Shown in pieces: positions 8,346-18,521 of a DNA stretch of 43,574 nucleotides; the first letter of the stretch is position 1; each line of letters starts with the position of its first letter. Source of the DNA: an uncultured Alphaproteobacteria bacterium (GTDB taxonomy: Bacteria > Pseudomonadota > Alphaproteobacteria > HIMB59 > GCA-002718135); the NCBI GenBank assembly GCA_902594815.1, contig CACJNL010000011.1, positions 1 through 43,574 of the forward strand. The letters are read 5' to 3'. Both the position numbers and the translations under genes were made by a program. The notes beneath the pieces are model-generated. The model saw only the letters and a program-made list of their open reading frames with translations. It was not told the DNA's origin and did not search any database.

Positions 8346-8702
8346 CTAATTAGCTAGTTTATTTTTTTCAGATTCAAAGTTAATTTCCCACAATTGTTCT
8401 AAATTATAAATTTCTCGAGTTTCCTTTTTAAATAAATGAACAATAACAGAACCAGCATCAACAATCACCCAATCACATTTAGGTCTACCCTCTGGTGTTG
8501 GACTTTTAAGTCCTAATTTTTTTAATTTTTTTGATAGTTCATCAGCTGTTGCATCTGCATGTCTTGTAGAGCGGCATGTAGAAATAATAAAATAGTCCGC
8601 TACAGAAGATTTTTTTCTTAAATCAATAATTTTGATATCTTCTGTTTTTGCATCATCAAGAATGCTATAAATTGTATCTGTTAATGTTGATGAAGTACTA
8701 AT
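8346..8702 (-). CDS. rsfS: Ribosome silencing factor RsfS with non-canonical ATT start
   Basis: The frame encodes about 118 residues with clear RsfS features: TIYSILDDAKTEDIKIIDLR near the start, then SVADYFIIST, STRHADATADEL, EGRPKCDWVIVDAG, VIVHLF and REIYNLEQLW. RsfS binds ribosomal protein L14 and blocks subunit joining when nutrients are scarce. There is no ATG, GTG or TTG in frame at the N terminus. The best start is ATT at 8702, overlapping the last base of nadD, with a GAGG Shine-Dalgarno 7 bases upstream, so translation is probably coupled to nadD. ATT starts are rare but known (infC, pcnB). Identity is firm; the exact start is inferred. Confidence 0.85.
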   Translation of the reverse strand: MSTSSTLTDTIYSILDDAKTEDIKIIDLRKKSSVADYFIISTCRSTRHADATADELSKKLKKLGLKSPTPEGRPKCDWVIVDAGSVIVHLFKKETREIYNLEQLWEINFESEKNKLAN

Positions 8703-9279
8703 CTTTAGGCCTCAATAATTCTCTTTGTTTTCTTATTTCAGTAGAGGATATTCTAATTTCTTTATTTTGAATAATAGTCCAAGCAGGTAGTTGGTTGAAA
8801 TTATCAATATGAATATTTTTGTTTTTGAGTCTAAAGTTTTTATACAAATTTGATATGTAACTTTTCAATGCTTGTTGATTATACCCATATCTTCTAAATA
8901 CTACAATAGGGATTTCATTAAAAATTCTATGGGCGTTTTGCCATTGATGAAAATTAATTAAATTATCAGCCCCCATAAGCCAAAAAAATTTGATATATTT
9001 ATAATGGTTATTTAAATATTTGATTGTTTGATATGAAAATTGAGAGTTAATTTTTTTTTCTATTTCTTTAATTTTAATTGGTTTATTTTTTGTTAATATT
9101 TTACAATTTTTAACTCGTTCAGAGTAGCTTGCTGGTTGATTAATTTTAAGTGGGTTTTGTGGCGTAACAAGCCACCAAATTTCATCAAGTTTTAATATTT
9201 TTTTTGCTTCCAGGGATATATAAAGGTGCCCTTTATGAGGAGGGTCAAAAGAACCACCAAGTAGACCAATATTTTTCAT
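8698..9279 (-). CDS. nadD: Nicotinate-nucleotide adenylyltransferase NadD
   Basis: A 193-residue enzyme of NAD synthesis that joins nicotinate mononucleotide to AMP. GLLGGSFDPPHKGHL at residues 5-19 carries the nucleotidyltransferase GxFxPxHxGH motif. WWLVTPQNPLK, FFWLMGADNL and the C-terminal ISSTEIR complete the family signature. It begins one base after the proA stop and its own stop overlaps the proposed rsfS start. The order proA-nadD-rsfS is widespread in alphaproteobacteria. Confidence 0.95.
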   Translation of the reverse strand: MKNIGLLGGSFDPPHKGHLYISLEAKKILKLDEIWWLVTPQNPLKINQPASYSERVKNCKILTKNKPIKIKEIEKKINSQFSYQTIKYLNNHYKYIKFFWLMGADNLINFHQWQNAHRIFNEIPIVVFRRYGYNQQALKSYISNLYKNFRLKNKNIHIDNFNQLPAWTIIQNKEIRISSTEIRKQRELLRPKD

Positions 9280-10529
9280 TTAATTCCTTGATTGTCCATT
9301 TCCATGAACAATGTATTTAAAAGTTGTCAAATGTTTAGCCCCAACAGGTCCACGCACATGAAGTTTGTCTGTTGAAATACCAATCTCAGCTCCAAAGCCA
9401 AATTCTCCGCCATCAGCAAATTGTGTAGATGCATTTTTTAATATTATTGCACTATCAATGTTATTGTAAAAATCAGAAAAAGTTTTTTCATTCTCTGTAA
9501 TAATTGACTCTGTATGATTAGAAGAATAATCATTTATGTGCTCTATTGCGCCCTTCACACCATCAACAATCTTCACACTTATTATCTTATCTAAATACTC
9601 TGTTGACCAATCTGTATTAGTAGCCATTTCAAACTTAGGATCGAGCGATTTAATAAAATTATCTCCTCTAATTATACATCCTGCATCATATAAAGGTTTA
9701 ATTAATCCAAGAGCTTTATCTTTAATGGTGTTATCTATTAGTAGGGTCTCAGCAGCACCACATATTTCTGGTCTTCTTAATTTACTATTAAAAATAATTT
9801 TTTTAGCAATATCTAAATTAGCCTCCTTATCTACATAGATATGACAAAGACCTTCTAGATGTTTGATTACAGGTATTCTACTTTTGTCATTTATTTTTTT
9901 TATTAAATTTTTTCCACCTCTTGGAATGATAACATTTACGTAGTTATCCATCGCTAATAAACAATCAACCGCCTCTCTATCTGTTGTGGGAATCATTTGA
10001 ATTATGTCATTTGGAAGTTGAGCTTCTTTAAATGACATTGTTATAATCTTAATTAATTCCTTAGATGTTTCAAAGCTATCACTGCCACCCCTTAGAATTA
10101 GAGCATTATTTGATTTTAAAGCAAGACATGATGCATCAACGGTTACATTTGGTCTAGACTCATATATTACTCCCAATACTCCTAGTGGAACTGATATTTT
10201 TGAAAACTGTAAACCATTAGGCTGTGACCATTCTTCTAAAATCTTACCTATAGGATCCTCTTGATTTTTAATTTCAGCAATACTTTTAATAATGCCTGTA
10301 ATTGCGTCTTCATTAAGTTTTAATCTATTTATTAGAGGTTTTGCTAAATTATTATTAGTTGCATTTTCAATATCAATTTCGTTTGCCTTTAAAATATCCT
10401 TTGCTTTATTTTTAATATTTTCTTCAAGATATGCATAAGCTATTTTTTTCTTATCAGCATTGAGCGTTCTTAATTTTATAGATGCTTTGTTGGCTTTACT
10501 GCCGATTTCATTTATTATTTCTTTAAAAT

Positions 10530-10533
<4 letters not shown>
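9280..10533 (-). CDS. proA: Gamma-glutamyl phosphate reductase ProA
   Basis: A 417-residue NADPH-dependent enzyme that reduces gamma-glutamyl phosphate to glutamate semialdehyde, the second step of proline synthesis. The aldehyde-dehydrogenase-like fold shows PLGVLGVIYESRPNVT, ALILRGGSD, IPRGGKNLI, the active-site cysteine in RPEICGAAETLL, and the late ADGGEFGFGAEIGISTDK and RGPVGAKHLTTFKY. Its ATG overlaps the proB stop as ATGA, so the two are translationally coupled. With putA in the same window the genome both makes and degrades proline. Confidence 0.96.
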
Positions 10534-12636
<2,103 letters not shown>

Positions 12637-12651
12637 TTAATTTTCTATTAA

Positions 12652-12903
12652 TTATGCGGGTACTACTGATACGTATGTTCTAATACGAGTCTTTTTAAAT
12701 GTAACCTTACCATCAATTGTAGCGAAAATAGTATGATCTTTTCCTATACCTACATTATCTCCAGGGTGAAATTTAGTACCTCTCTGACGTACAATAATAT
12801 TCCCAGAAATAACTTTTTCACCACCAAATTTTTTTACACCTAAACGACGACCTATCGAGTCGCGACCGTTACGTGAACTACCACCTGCTTTTTTTGTAGC
12901 CAT
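12652..12903 (-). CDS. rpmA: 50S ribosomal protein bL27
   Basis: An 83-residue ribosomal protein near the peptidyl-transferase centre. It starts [16 protein letters not shown] and contains [26 protein letters not shown] and [11 protein letters not shown], the near-invariant L27 core. The ATG overlaps the rplU stop (TAATG), so expression is coupled to rplU. Thirty bases separate it from obgE. Confidence 0.97.
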   Translation of the reverse strand: MATKKAGGSSRNGRDSIGRRLGVKKFGGEKVISGNIIVRQRGTKFHPGDNVGIGKDHTIFATIDGKVTFKKTRIRTYVSVVPA

Positions 12904-13376
12904 TATTTATCTTCCTTTGGTGTTGTAGTTTTTTTCTTAACTGTTTTCTTAACAGTTGTTTTCTTTGTTACTGCTTTCTTAGGTGCAGCTTTTTTCTTAG
13001 GTGCAGCTTTTTTTGTAGGTTCAGCAGTTTCTGCTTCTTTTTTAGTAGTAGCAGATTTTTTTCCACCAAGAGAGATAGACTCAATTTTTAAGACAGTTAA
13101 GTATTGTCTATGACCTTGAGTTGATCGATAATTTTGTCTTTTTCTTTTTTTAAAAACAATAATTTTTTTATCTCTAATTTGATCTAAAATTTTAGCCTCA
13201 ACAACAGCTCCATCAACTAAAGGAGCACCTATTGTATTTTGGGCATTTTCTGAAACGGCAAGGACATCTTTGAAGGAAACATTATCACCCTTCTTACCTT
13301 CAAGTTTTTCAACTTTAAGTATTTGGCCAGCCTTTACAGAATATTGCTTACCACCTGTTTTAAATACTGCTAACAT
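12903..13376 (-). CDS. rplU: 50S ribosomal protein bL21 with long basic tail
   Basis: The first ~100 residues are bL21: [18 protein letters not shown] at the start, then [30 protein letters not shown] and YLTVLKI. The start at 13376 is chosen because it fits the family N terminus; an ATG four codons earlier adds non-conserved residues. The last ~55 residues are a low-complexity lysine/alanine/threonine tail with repeated [10 protein letters not shown]-like units, making the protein about 157 residues against roughly 103 in E. coli. Tails of this kind occur in other alphaproteobacterial L21 proteins. It opens the operon that runs to rppH. Confidence 0.95.
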   Translation of the reverse strand: MLAVFKTGGKQYSVKAGQILKVEKLEGKKGDNVSFKDVLAVSENAQNTIGAPLVDGAVVEAKILDQIRDKKIIVFKKRKRQNYRSTQGHRQYLTVLKIESISLGGKKSATTKKEAETAEPTKKAAPKKKAAPKKAVTKKTTVKKTVKKKTTTPKEDK

Positions 13377-13398
13377 AAGATCTTTCAATGAAAGGGCG

Positions 13399-13425
13399 TT
13401 TATAGCGAAGGTATATAATAGTCAA
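13399..13425 (-). promoter_or_regulatory. Putative sigma-70 promoter of the rplU operon
   Basis: On the minus strand TTGACT (13420-13425) and TATAAA (13399-13404) are separated by 15 bases, or 16 if the upstream box is read as TTTGAC. The spacing is slightly short but both hexamers are close to consensus. It lies 23 bases ahead of the rplU start in the only untranslated gap before this operon. Confidence 0.45.
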
Positions 13426-13466
13426 ATGAAAATACTCGGATTCTAGCATTTTTTGCCTAAAATTAG

Positions 13467-14228
13467 CTAAAAATTGTCCTTTTTCTCTCTTAGATATCTA
13501 AATAATTCTAAATTTGAAAAGTTGTTATCCTTTTTAAATTTGAAGCTCATTGCACAATTTGGATTCAGGAAAGGATTTACTTTTTTTTCATCACCTAGAA
13601 TAAAGGGAATTGTTCTATTATTTGTTTCTAGATCCTGTAGAATTTGCTTTTTAACTTTTTCTAAATCGATATTTTCTCTGAAAATATCTTCCAAGAACAT
13701 TAAATTATTTAAAGTATATTCATGACCACAATAAACTTTCATGTCATCTGATAAATTTAGAATTTTGTTTAGTGAGTCATGCATTTGATCAAGTGTTCCT
13801 TCAAAGACACGCCCACAACCTAAACGAAAAAGCACATCACCTACAAATAATAATTTATTTTTGAAATCGCAAAGCACAATATGATCAAGAGTATGCCCTG
13901 GTGAAGACAAAATATCGAATTCATTTATTGGTGTTGCGACTTTGTTGTTATTTGAAATATTGTTAATTTTAAGAGAAGACAATTCTGAGGGAGAATAAAT
14001 TTGTGCATGAGGAAATTTTTTCATCAAGCCTAAGACTCCCGAAGTATGGTCGCTATGATGATGGGTAATAAAAATACTATCAAGCTTAAGTTTTTTTGAC
14101 TCTAAAACATTAATAATTTTCTCATCATCTGCAGGATCTATTACAATGGCTAGGGAATTATCATGATGTAATAAATAAGTATAATTATCTTTAAGCTGAT
14201 TGATAATTTCTATTTTTATATCAATCAT
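13467..14228 (-). CDS. gloB: Hydroxyacylglutathione hydrolase (glyoxalase II)
   Basis: A 253-residue metallo-beta-lactamase-fold enzyme that hydrolyses S-lactoylglutathione to lactate and glutathione, the second step of methylglyoxal detoxification. The metal motif is THHHSDHTSG (about residues 55-64), followed by SSPGHTLDH, FVGDVLFRLGCGR and YCGHEYTLNN. The C-terminal substrate domain (about 165-253) is present, with NPFLNP near its middle. The ATG overlaps the metW stop by one base, so metX-metW-gloB is one operon. Confidence 0.92.
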   Translation of the reverse strand: MIDIKIEIINQLKDNYTYLLHHDNSLAIVIDPADDEKIINVLESKKLKLDSIFITHHHSDHTSGVLGLMKKFPHAQIYSPSELSSLKINNISNNNKVATPINEFDILSSPGHTLDHIVLCDFKNKLLFVGDVLFRLGCGRVFEGTLDQMHDSLNKILNLSDDMKVYCGHEYTLNNLMFLEDIFRENIDLEKVKKQILQDLETNNRTIPFILGDEKKVNPFLNPNCAMSFKFKKDNNFSNLELFRYLREKKDNF

Positions 14229-14917
14229 TAATTAACAATGGCTGAGTTTTTAACGAAAATTTTATTGGATGATTTAATCTTTATTGGCTCAAAATCTTTA
14301 TAACTAAGAAGAAAGATCGCCTCACTCGTTATTATATTAGCTGAGAGTAATGAGCCATTAATTGGAAATTGCTTTCCTTTACTTGTAAGACCAATACTGT
14401 TTTCAATAACAATATTCATTTCATTACATAGATTTTGAAAGTCTTTTAGAGTAAAAAAATGAATATTAGGAGTATCATACCATGAGTAAGGAAGACCTTC
14501 CGTAATTGGCATTCTGCCTTTTAAAAGTAATTGTAATCTAATTTTCCAATGACCAAAGTTTGGGAATGACACAATAGCTTTAGATCCAACTCTTAATAAT
14601 TCGCTAAGAATTTTTTTTGGCTCAACCATAGCTTGAAGTGTTTGACTGAGTATCACGTAATCAAAACTTTGATTTGAGTATTGTGAAAGATCTTTTTCTG
14701 CATCTCCGTGGGTAACGCTTAAGCCTTTTGCAATTGCGTTTAGAGCTAACTCTTGATTTTTTTCAATTCCATGTACTTTGGCACTGAGATTTTTTTCAAG
14801 CTGTTGAATCAGATCACCCTCTCCACAACCTATATCTAAAACACGTGAATTATCTCTTATTAAAGACTCTATTAGATTCCAGTCTTTTCTTATGCTCTGA
14901 ATTTTATTCATGCTCAT
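14228..14917 (-). CDS. metW: MetW, methionine biosynthesis methyltransferase-like protein
   Basis: A protein of about 229 residues with a SAM-binding fold (RVLDIGCGEGDLIQQLE), DYVILSQTLQ, IVSFPNFGHW and LPYSWYDTPNIHFFTL, all hallmarks of MetW. MetW associates with MetX and is needed for homoserine acyltransferase activity in many proteobacteria. Several in-frame ATGs (14923, 14917, 14911) overlap the metX end; 14917 (MSMNKIQSI) is chosen because it gives the usual short lead before the conserved KDWNLI region. It follows metX and precedes gloB. Confidence 0.92.
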   Translation of the reverse strand: MSMNKIQSIRKDWNLIESLIRDNSRVLDIGCGEGDLIQQLEKNLSAKVHGIEKNQELALNAIAKGLSVTHGDAEKDLSQYSNQSFDYVILSQTLQAMVEPKKILSELLRVGSKAIVSFPNFGHWKIRLQLLLKGRMPITEGLPYSWYDTPNIHFFTLKDFQNLCNEMNIVIENSIGLTSKGKQFPINGSLLSANIITSEAIFLLSYKDFEPIKIKSSNKIFVKNSAIVN

Positions 14918-16055
14918 TTCCATAATTGCTCTCAAGAAAACCTTTGATCGCAACATCAAGATCAGGTTCGTCTAATAAGAAACTATCATGTCCTTTATCT
15001 GTTTCTATTTCTAAAAAACTTACATTTTTTGATAAACTATTTAAAATCTCAACTATTTCTCTGTTTTCTCTAGTAGGAAATAACCAATCTGATGTAAAAG
15101 ATATGACAAGATATTTAAGATGTTCATTAGGGTTATGAATAAATTCGAGTGTCTTTTTAAAACTTTCAGAATGATCAAAATAATCCATAGCTCTTGTTAA
15201 ATACAAATATGAATTTGCATCAAATCTCTCTACAAATGATCTGCCCTGATATCGTAAGTAGCTTTCTATTTGAAAATCGGCATCAAAACCAAATGAGATA
15301 ATATCTCTTGATTGAAGTTTTCTTCCAAACTTTCTATGCATTGCATCATCAGATAAGTAAGTAATATGTGCTATCATTCTAGCTACGGCTAAACCTCTCT
15401 CAGGAATTGAATTATTTGATGCATAATTTCCTTTATGCCAATTCAGGTCATTCATTATGGCTTGTCTCCCCACTTCATGAAAAGCAATATTTTGTGCAGA
15501 GTGCTTAAGAGCACCAGCAATATGAATAACTGATTTTATCTTATCAGGAAAATCAATTGACCATTGTAATGCTTGCATTGCCCCCATTGATCCTCCAACC
15601 ACACTACATAATTGATTAATTTGTAATGCATCCATCAATTTTGACTGAGCATTAACCATATCCTTTATAGTCACAGATGGAAAATCTGCTCCATAAATAT
15701 CTTGCCCAGATTCATTTTTTTCTTTTGGGCCTGTAGAACCTGCACAACCGCCAAGCACATTTGAACAAATCACAAAAAACTTATTTGTATCAATAGGTTT
15801 ATCTGGTCCAACCATTCTTGCCCACCAACCATCTTTTCCAGTTATCGGGTTATGTCCTGTAACATATTGATCTCCTGTTAAGGCATGACAAATTAATATT
15901 GCATTTGTTTTATTTTCATTGAGCGAGCCAAATGTATTAAAAGCTAAATTAAAATTTTTTAAAACTTCACCGGATGCAAGCTTTAAATTTGCATTTTTAA
16001 AAATGGCAAAGCGACATTTTAAATTATTATCATCTATTAATTCAATATTACTCAT
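14904..16055 (-). CDS. metX: Homoserine O-acyltransferase MetX
   Basis: An alpha/beta-hydrolase-fold enzyme that acylates homoserine at the start of methionine synthesis. The nucleophile elbow is GGSMGAMQALQW (Ser156 from this start). CHALTGDQYV, GGCAGSTGPKE, DFPSVTIKDMVNAQ, SYLRYQGRSFVERFDANSYL and DKGHDSFLLDE are family signatures. The start at 16055 (MSNIELI) is preferred over the ATG at 16070. Whether the acyl donor is acetyl- or succinyl-CoA is not certain. MetY downstream in the window (26631) uses acetylhomoserine in related bacteria. A SAM-II riboswitch lies in the leader. Confidence 0.94.
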   Translation of the reverse strand: MSNIELIDDNNLKCRFAIFKNANLKLASGEVLKNFNLAFNTFGSLNENKTNAILICHALTGDQYVTGHNPITGKDGWWARMVGPDKPIDTNKFFVICSNVLGGCAGSTGPKEKNESGQDIYGADFPSVTIKDMVNAQSKLMDALQINQLCSVVGGSMGAMQALQWSIDFPDKIKSVIHIAGALKHSAQNIAFHEVGRQAIMNDLNWHKGNYASNNSIPERGLAVARMIAHITYLSDDAMHRKFGRKLQSRDIISFGFDADFQIESYLRYQGRSFVERFDANSYLYLTRAMDYFDHSESFKKTLEFIHNPNEHLKYLVISFTSDWLFPTRENREIVEILNSLSKNVSFLEIETDKGHDSFLLDEPDLDVAIKGFLESNYGNEHE

Positions 16056-16099
16056 AAATTTTATAACCAAAATGAAGTATTGCTTTAGGGGAGAGTATC

Positions 16100-16152
16100 A
16101 CGCTTTAGCTGTTTCGATACACACCCGCAAGCTGTTTCAAATCGGTGTATAG
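16100..16152 (-). promoter_or_regulatory. SAM-II riboswitch upstream of metX
   Basis: Read on the minus strand, the leader holds ACACC-GATTTGAAACAGCTTGC-GGTGT, a P1 stem of five pairs closing a loop with the ATTTGA-type segment. It continues GTATCGAAACAGCTAAAG, ending in the AGCTAAA element that pairs back into the loop as a pseudoknot. Order, spacing and the GCTAAA end match the SAM-II class described upstream of metX/metA in alphaproteobacteria and Sargasso Sea DNA. It lies 45 bases before the metX start and should lower translation when S-adenosylmethionine is abundant. Confidence 0.85.
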
Positions 16153-16155
16153 GGC

Positions 16156-16183
16156 TATTTAATTTATATGCTTTTTTTGTCAA
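16156..16183 (-). promoter_or_regulatory. Putative promoter of metX-metW-gloB
   Basis: The minus strand carries a perfect TTGACA (16178-16183), a 16-base spacer and TAAATA (16156-16161). Transcription would start just before the riboswitch stem, leaving a near-minimal leader. The -10 box is poor, the -35 box is consensus. Confidence 0.5.
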
Positions 16184-16260
16184 TATTTGTTCATTTTGGT
16201 CAATATATTGCTGTTTATTTTGATTTATTCTAATATTGTTTGTAAAGACACACACATATT

Positions 16261-17607
16261 ATGGATAATAAAAAATTAGATGTACTCAGGAGCAATGTTA
16301 ATGATCTTGATGATAAAATACTGGATTTACTCAGAGAAAGAGCTGAAATAGTAACTGAAATTGGTAAACAAAAAAAATCTACATCTAAAATTGTTGATTA
16401 TGATAGAGAGCAAAAAGTTCTAGATAGAATACTTCAACATACAAAAGCAAAATATTCAAAAGACTCCATCATTAGGATTTGGAGAGAAATTTTTCAGGCA
16501 TCCACAAAATTACAAGAAATTGACAGACCAACTATAGACACAAAAAGATCAATTAATTTAATAAACATTTATAAGGGTGGTAAATCTTCTCTTAAGGGTA
16601 AAGATAATATTATTAAATTATCTTCTAATGAAAATTCGTATGGTCCATCACCAAAGGTATTAGAAAAAACAAATATTAAAGAGGCGCTCTCAAACGCTCA
16701 TCGTTATCCGAATATTGATGGAGCTCAATTAAGAGATAAATTAGCTAGTGTACATAATATCAACGCAAATCAAATTGTGCTTGGTTGTGGATCAGATGAA
16801 ACACTTTTGTTTGTAGCTTTAGCTTTTTGCCAAGATGGTGATGAAATAATACATGCAGAGCATGGTTTTGAAATGTATTCCATAATAACTAAAATAGTAG
16901 GCGCAACTTCAAAGTTAATTAAAGAAGACAATAATTATAAAGTCACTGTTAACTCAATTTTAGAGCAAGTATCTCCTTCAACAAAGATAATTTATTTAGC
17001 TAACCCTAATAATCCTACTGGCACATATTTGGCTCGCTCTGAAATTAATGAAATATTAAATAAATTGCCTAAAAATATTATAATGGTTTTAGATGGAGCG
17101 TATGCAGAATATGTGACCAAAGACGATTATGACAATGGTTTTTCTTTAGTAGATCAGTTTGAAAATATAATGTTAACTCGGACTTTCTCAAAAGCTTATG
17201 GGCTTGCTGGATTACGATTAGGTTGGTGTTATACGAGCAAAAAGGTAGCTACAATTTTAAATAAAGTTAAAGGCCCCTTTAATACTCAAAGTTTATCACA
17301 AGAAATGGCTATTATTGCGCTGGAAGATAAGGAGTATTTAAATCAAATCGTTAAGAATAACCAAGAGGTTAAAGATTGGTTTGAAAATGAACTTAAAAAA
17401 ATCAATATCAAAACTAATCCATCTGAAGGTAATTTTACTTTTGTTGAAATGACTGAAGGAGAAGTAAAAAATATATCTGCGCATCTTGCTAATAAGGGAA
17501 TTATTGTTCGAGAATTAGACAGTTATGGATTACCTAATTGCCTTCGAATTACTATCGGAACAAAAGAAGAAATGGAAGCAACCATTCATGCTCTCAAACT
17601 AATTTAA
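16261..17607 (+). CDS. Chorismate mutase - HisC-type aminotransferase fusion
   Basis: A 448-residue two-domain enzyme. Residues 1-90 form an AroQ-class chorismate mutase (LRSNVNDLDDKILDLLRERA, a lysine in IGKQKK, YDREQKVL, and Gln in REIFQAS). Residues ~105-448 are a class I/II aminotransferase of the HisC/aromatic type: KLSSNENSYGPSP, LGCGSDE, NPNNPTGTYL, LDGAYAEY and the PLP lysine Lys311 in TFSKAYGLAGLRLG. The combination could turn chorismate into prephenate and then arogenate, or transaminate histidinol phosphate. tyrC follows after two bases. Substrate preference of the aminotransferase is inferred from context. Confidence 0.88.
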   Translation: MDNKKLDVLRSNVNDLDDKILDLLRERAEIVTEIGKQKKSTSKIVDYDREQKVLDRILQHTKAKYSKDSIIRIWREIFQASTKLQEIDRPTIDTKRSINLINIYKGGKSSLKGKDNIIKLSSNENSYGPSPKVLEKTNIKEALSNAHRYPNIDGAQLRDKLASVHNINANQIVLGCGSDETLLFVALAFCQDGDEIIHAEHGFEMYSIITKIVGATSKLIKEDNNYKVTVNSILEQVSPSTKIIYLANPNNPTGTYLARSEINEILNKLPKNIIMVLDGAYAEYVTKDDYDNGFSLVDQFENIMLTRTFSKAYGLAGLRLGWCYTSKKVATILNKVKGPFNTQSLSQEMAIIALEDKEYLNQIVKNNQEVKDWFENELKKINIKTNPSEGNFTFVEMTEGEVKNISAHLANKGIIVRELDSYGLPNCLRITIGTKEEMEATIHALKLI

Positions 17608-17609
17608 TT

Positions 17610-18521
17610 ATGACAACAAAATTTAATTCAGTTTTAATAATTGGTATGGGGCTAATAGGCTCATCAATATCAAGAGCTTTGACTGAATATCAAGTTGCTA
17701 ATAATGTTTATGGTTTAGATGCAAATGATAAGGTGATTAAAAAATGCCAAGACTTAAATATATTAGTTCAAGGAGAAACTGATTTATCTAATTTTGATCT
17801 TCAGTTTGATTTAGTTATAATCTGTACACCTGTAAGCACTTATGAAAAAATCTTTATTGAGTTAAATAAATTTATATCAAAACCTACTCTTGTAACCGAT
17901 GTAGGCTCAACGAAAATGAGTACAATAAGTGATTTTAATAAAATAAATCCTGACCAAAATATCTCTTTTGTACCCTCGCACCCCATTGCTGGTCTTGAAA
18001 AGAGTGGTCCAGAATTTGGTTTTAGTAAATTGTTTGAAAATCGATATTGTATACTTACTCCATTTCAACACGATGACAAAGCTTTAGAGTCAATTAGTGA
18101 TATGTGGAAATCAATAGGCATGACAATTGAAATCATGGATGCTGAACGCCACGATAGAGTTCTTGCTATGACATCGCATATCCCCCAACTAATTGCTTAT
18201 TCTGTTGTTGGAACTGCAACTGAACTAGAGTCACATATGCGCGATGAAGTAATCAAGTACTCGGCAGCAGGATTTAGAGATTTTACAAGATTAGCTGGCA
18301 GTGATCCAATTATGTGGCGGGATGTATACCAAAAAAACAAAAATGCTGTTCTTGAGATGTTGGGTAGATTTAGTGAAGATTTATCAACATATCAAAAGGC
18401 AATAAGAAATGGTGATTTAGAATTTTTAGAAAATAAATTTAATCAGTCTAAAAAAATTCGTAAAGAAATTGAAGATATTGGTCAAGCGGGCAGTTTTGAT
18501 CCTACAGAAAAAAAGAACTAG
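17610..18521 (+). CDS. tyrC: Prephenate/arogenate dehydrogenase (TyrC/TyrA family)
   Basis: A 303-residue NAD(P)-dependent dehydrogenase of tyrosine synthesis. The N-terminal Rossmann fold has IIGMGLIGSSISRAL and VICTPVSTYEKI. VTDVGSTKMS and FVPSHPIAGLEKSGPEFG hold the catalytic histidine region. The helical C-terminal domain has MTSHIPQLIAYS and the AAGFRDFTRLAGSDPIMW segment. The start at 17610 is taken because the Rossmann motif should lie within ~10 residues of it; an upstream in-frame start lies inside the aminotransferase gene. Being directly coupled to a mutase-aminotransferase fusion favours arogenate as at least one substrate. Confidence 0.92.
   Translation: MTTKFNSVLIIGMGLIGSSISRALTEYQVANNVYGLDANDKVIKKCQDLNILVQGETDLSNFDLQFDLVIICTPVSTYEKIFIELNKFISKPTLVTDVGSTKMSTISDFNKINPDQNISFVPSHPIAGLEKSGPEFGFSKLFENRYCILTPFQHDDKALESISDMWKSIGMTIEIMDAERHDRVLAMTSHIPQLIAYSVVGTATELESHMRDEVIKYSAAGFRDFTRLAGSDPIMWRDVYQKNKNAVLEMLGRFSEDLSTYQKAIRNGDLEFLENKFNQSKKIRKEIEDIGQAGSFDPTEKKN

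Noticed and set aside
12903-13070. Lysine/alanine-rich end of rplU read as a frameshift or spurious extension
   Set aside because: The frame stays open with consistent KKAAPKK-type composition up to the rpmA overlap, and such basic tails occur on other alphaproteobacterial L21 proteins.
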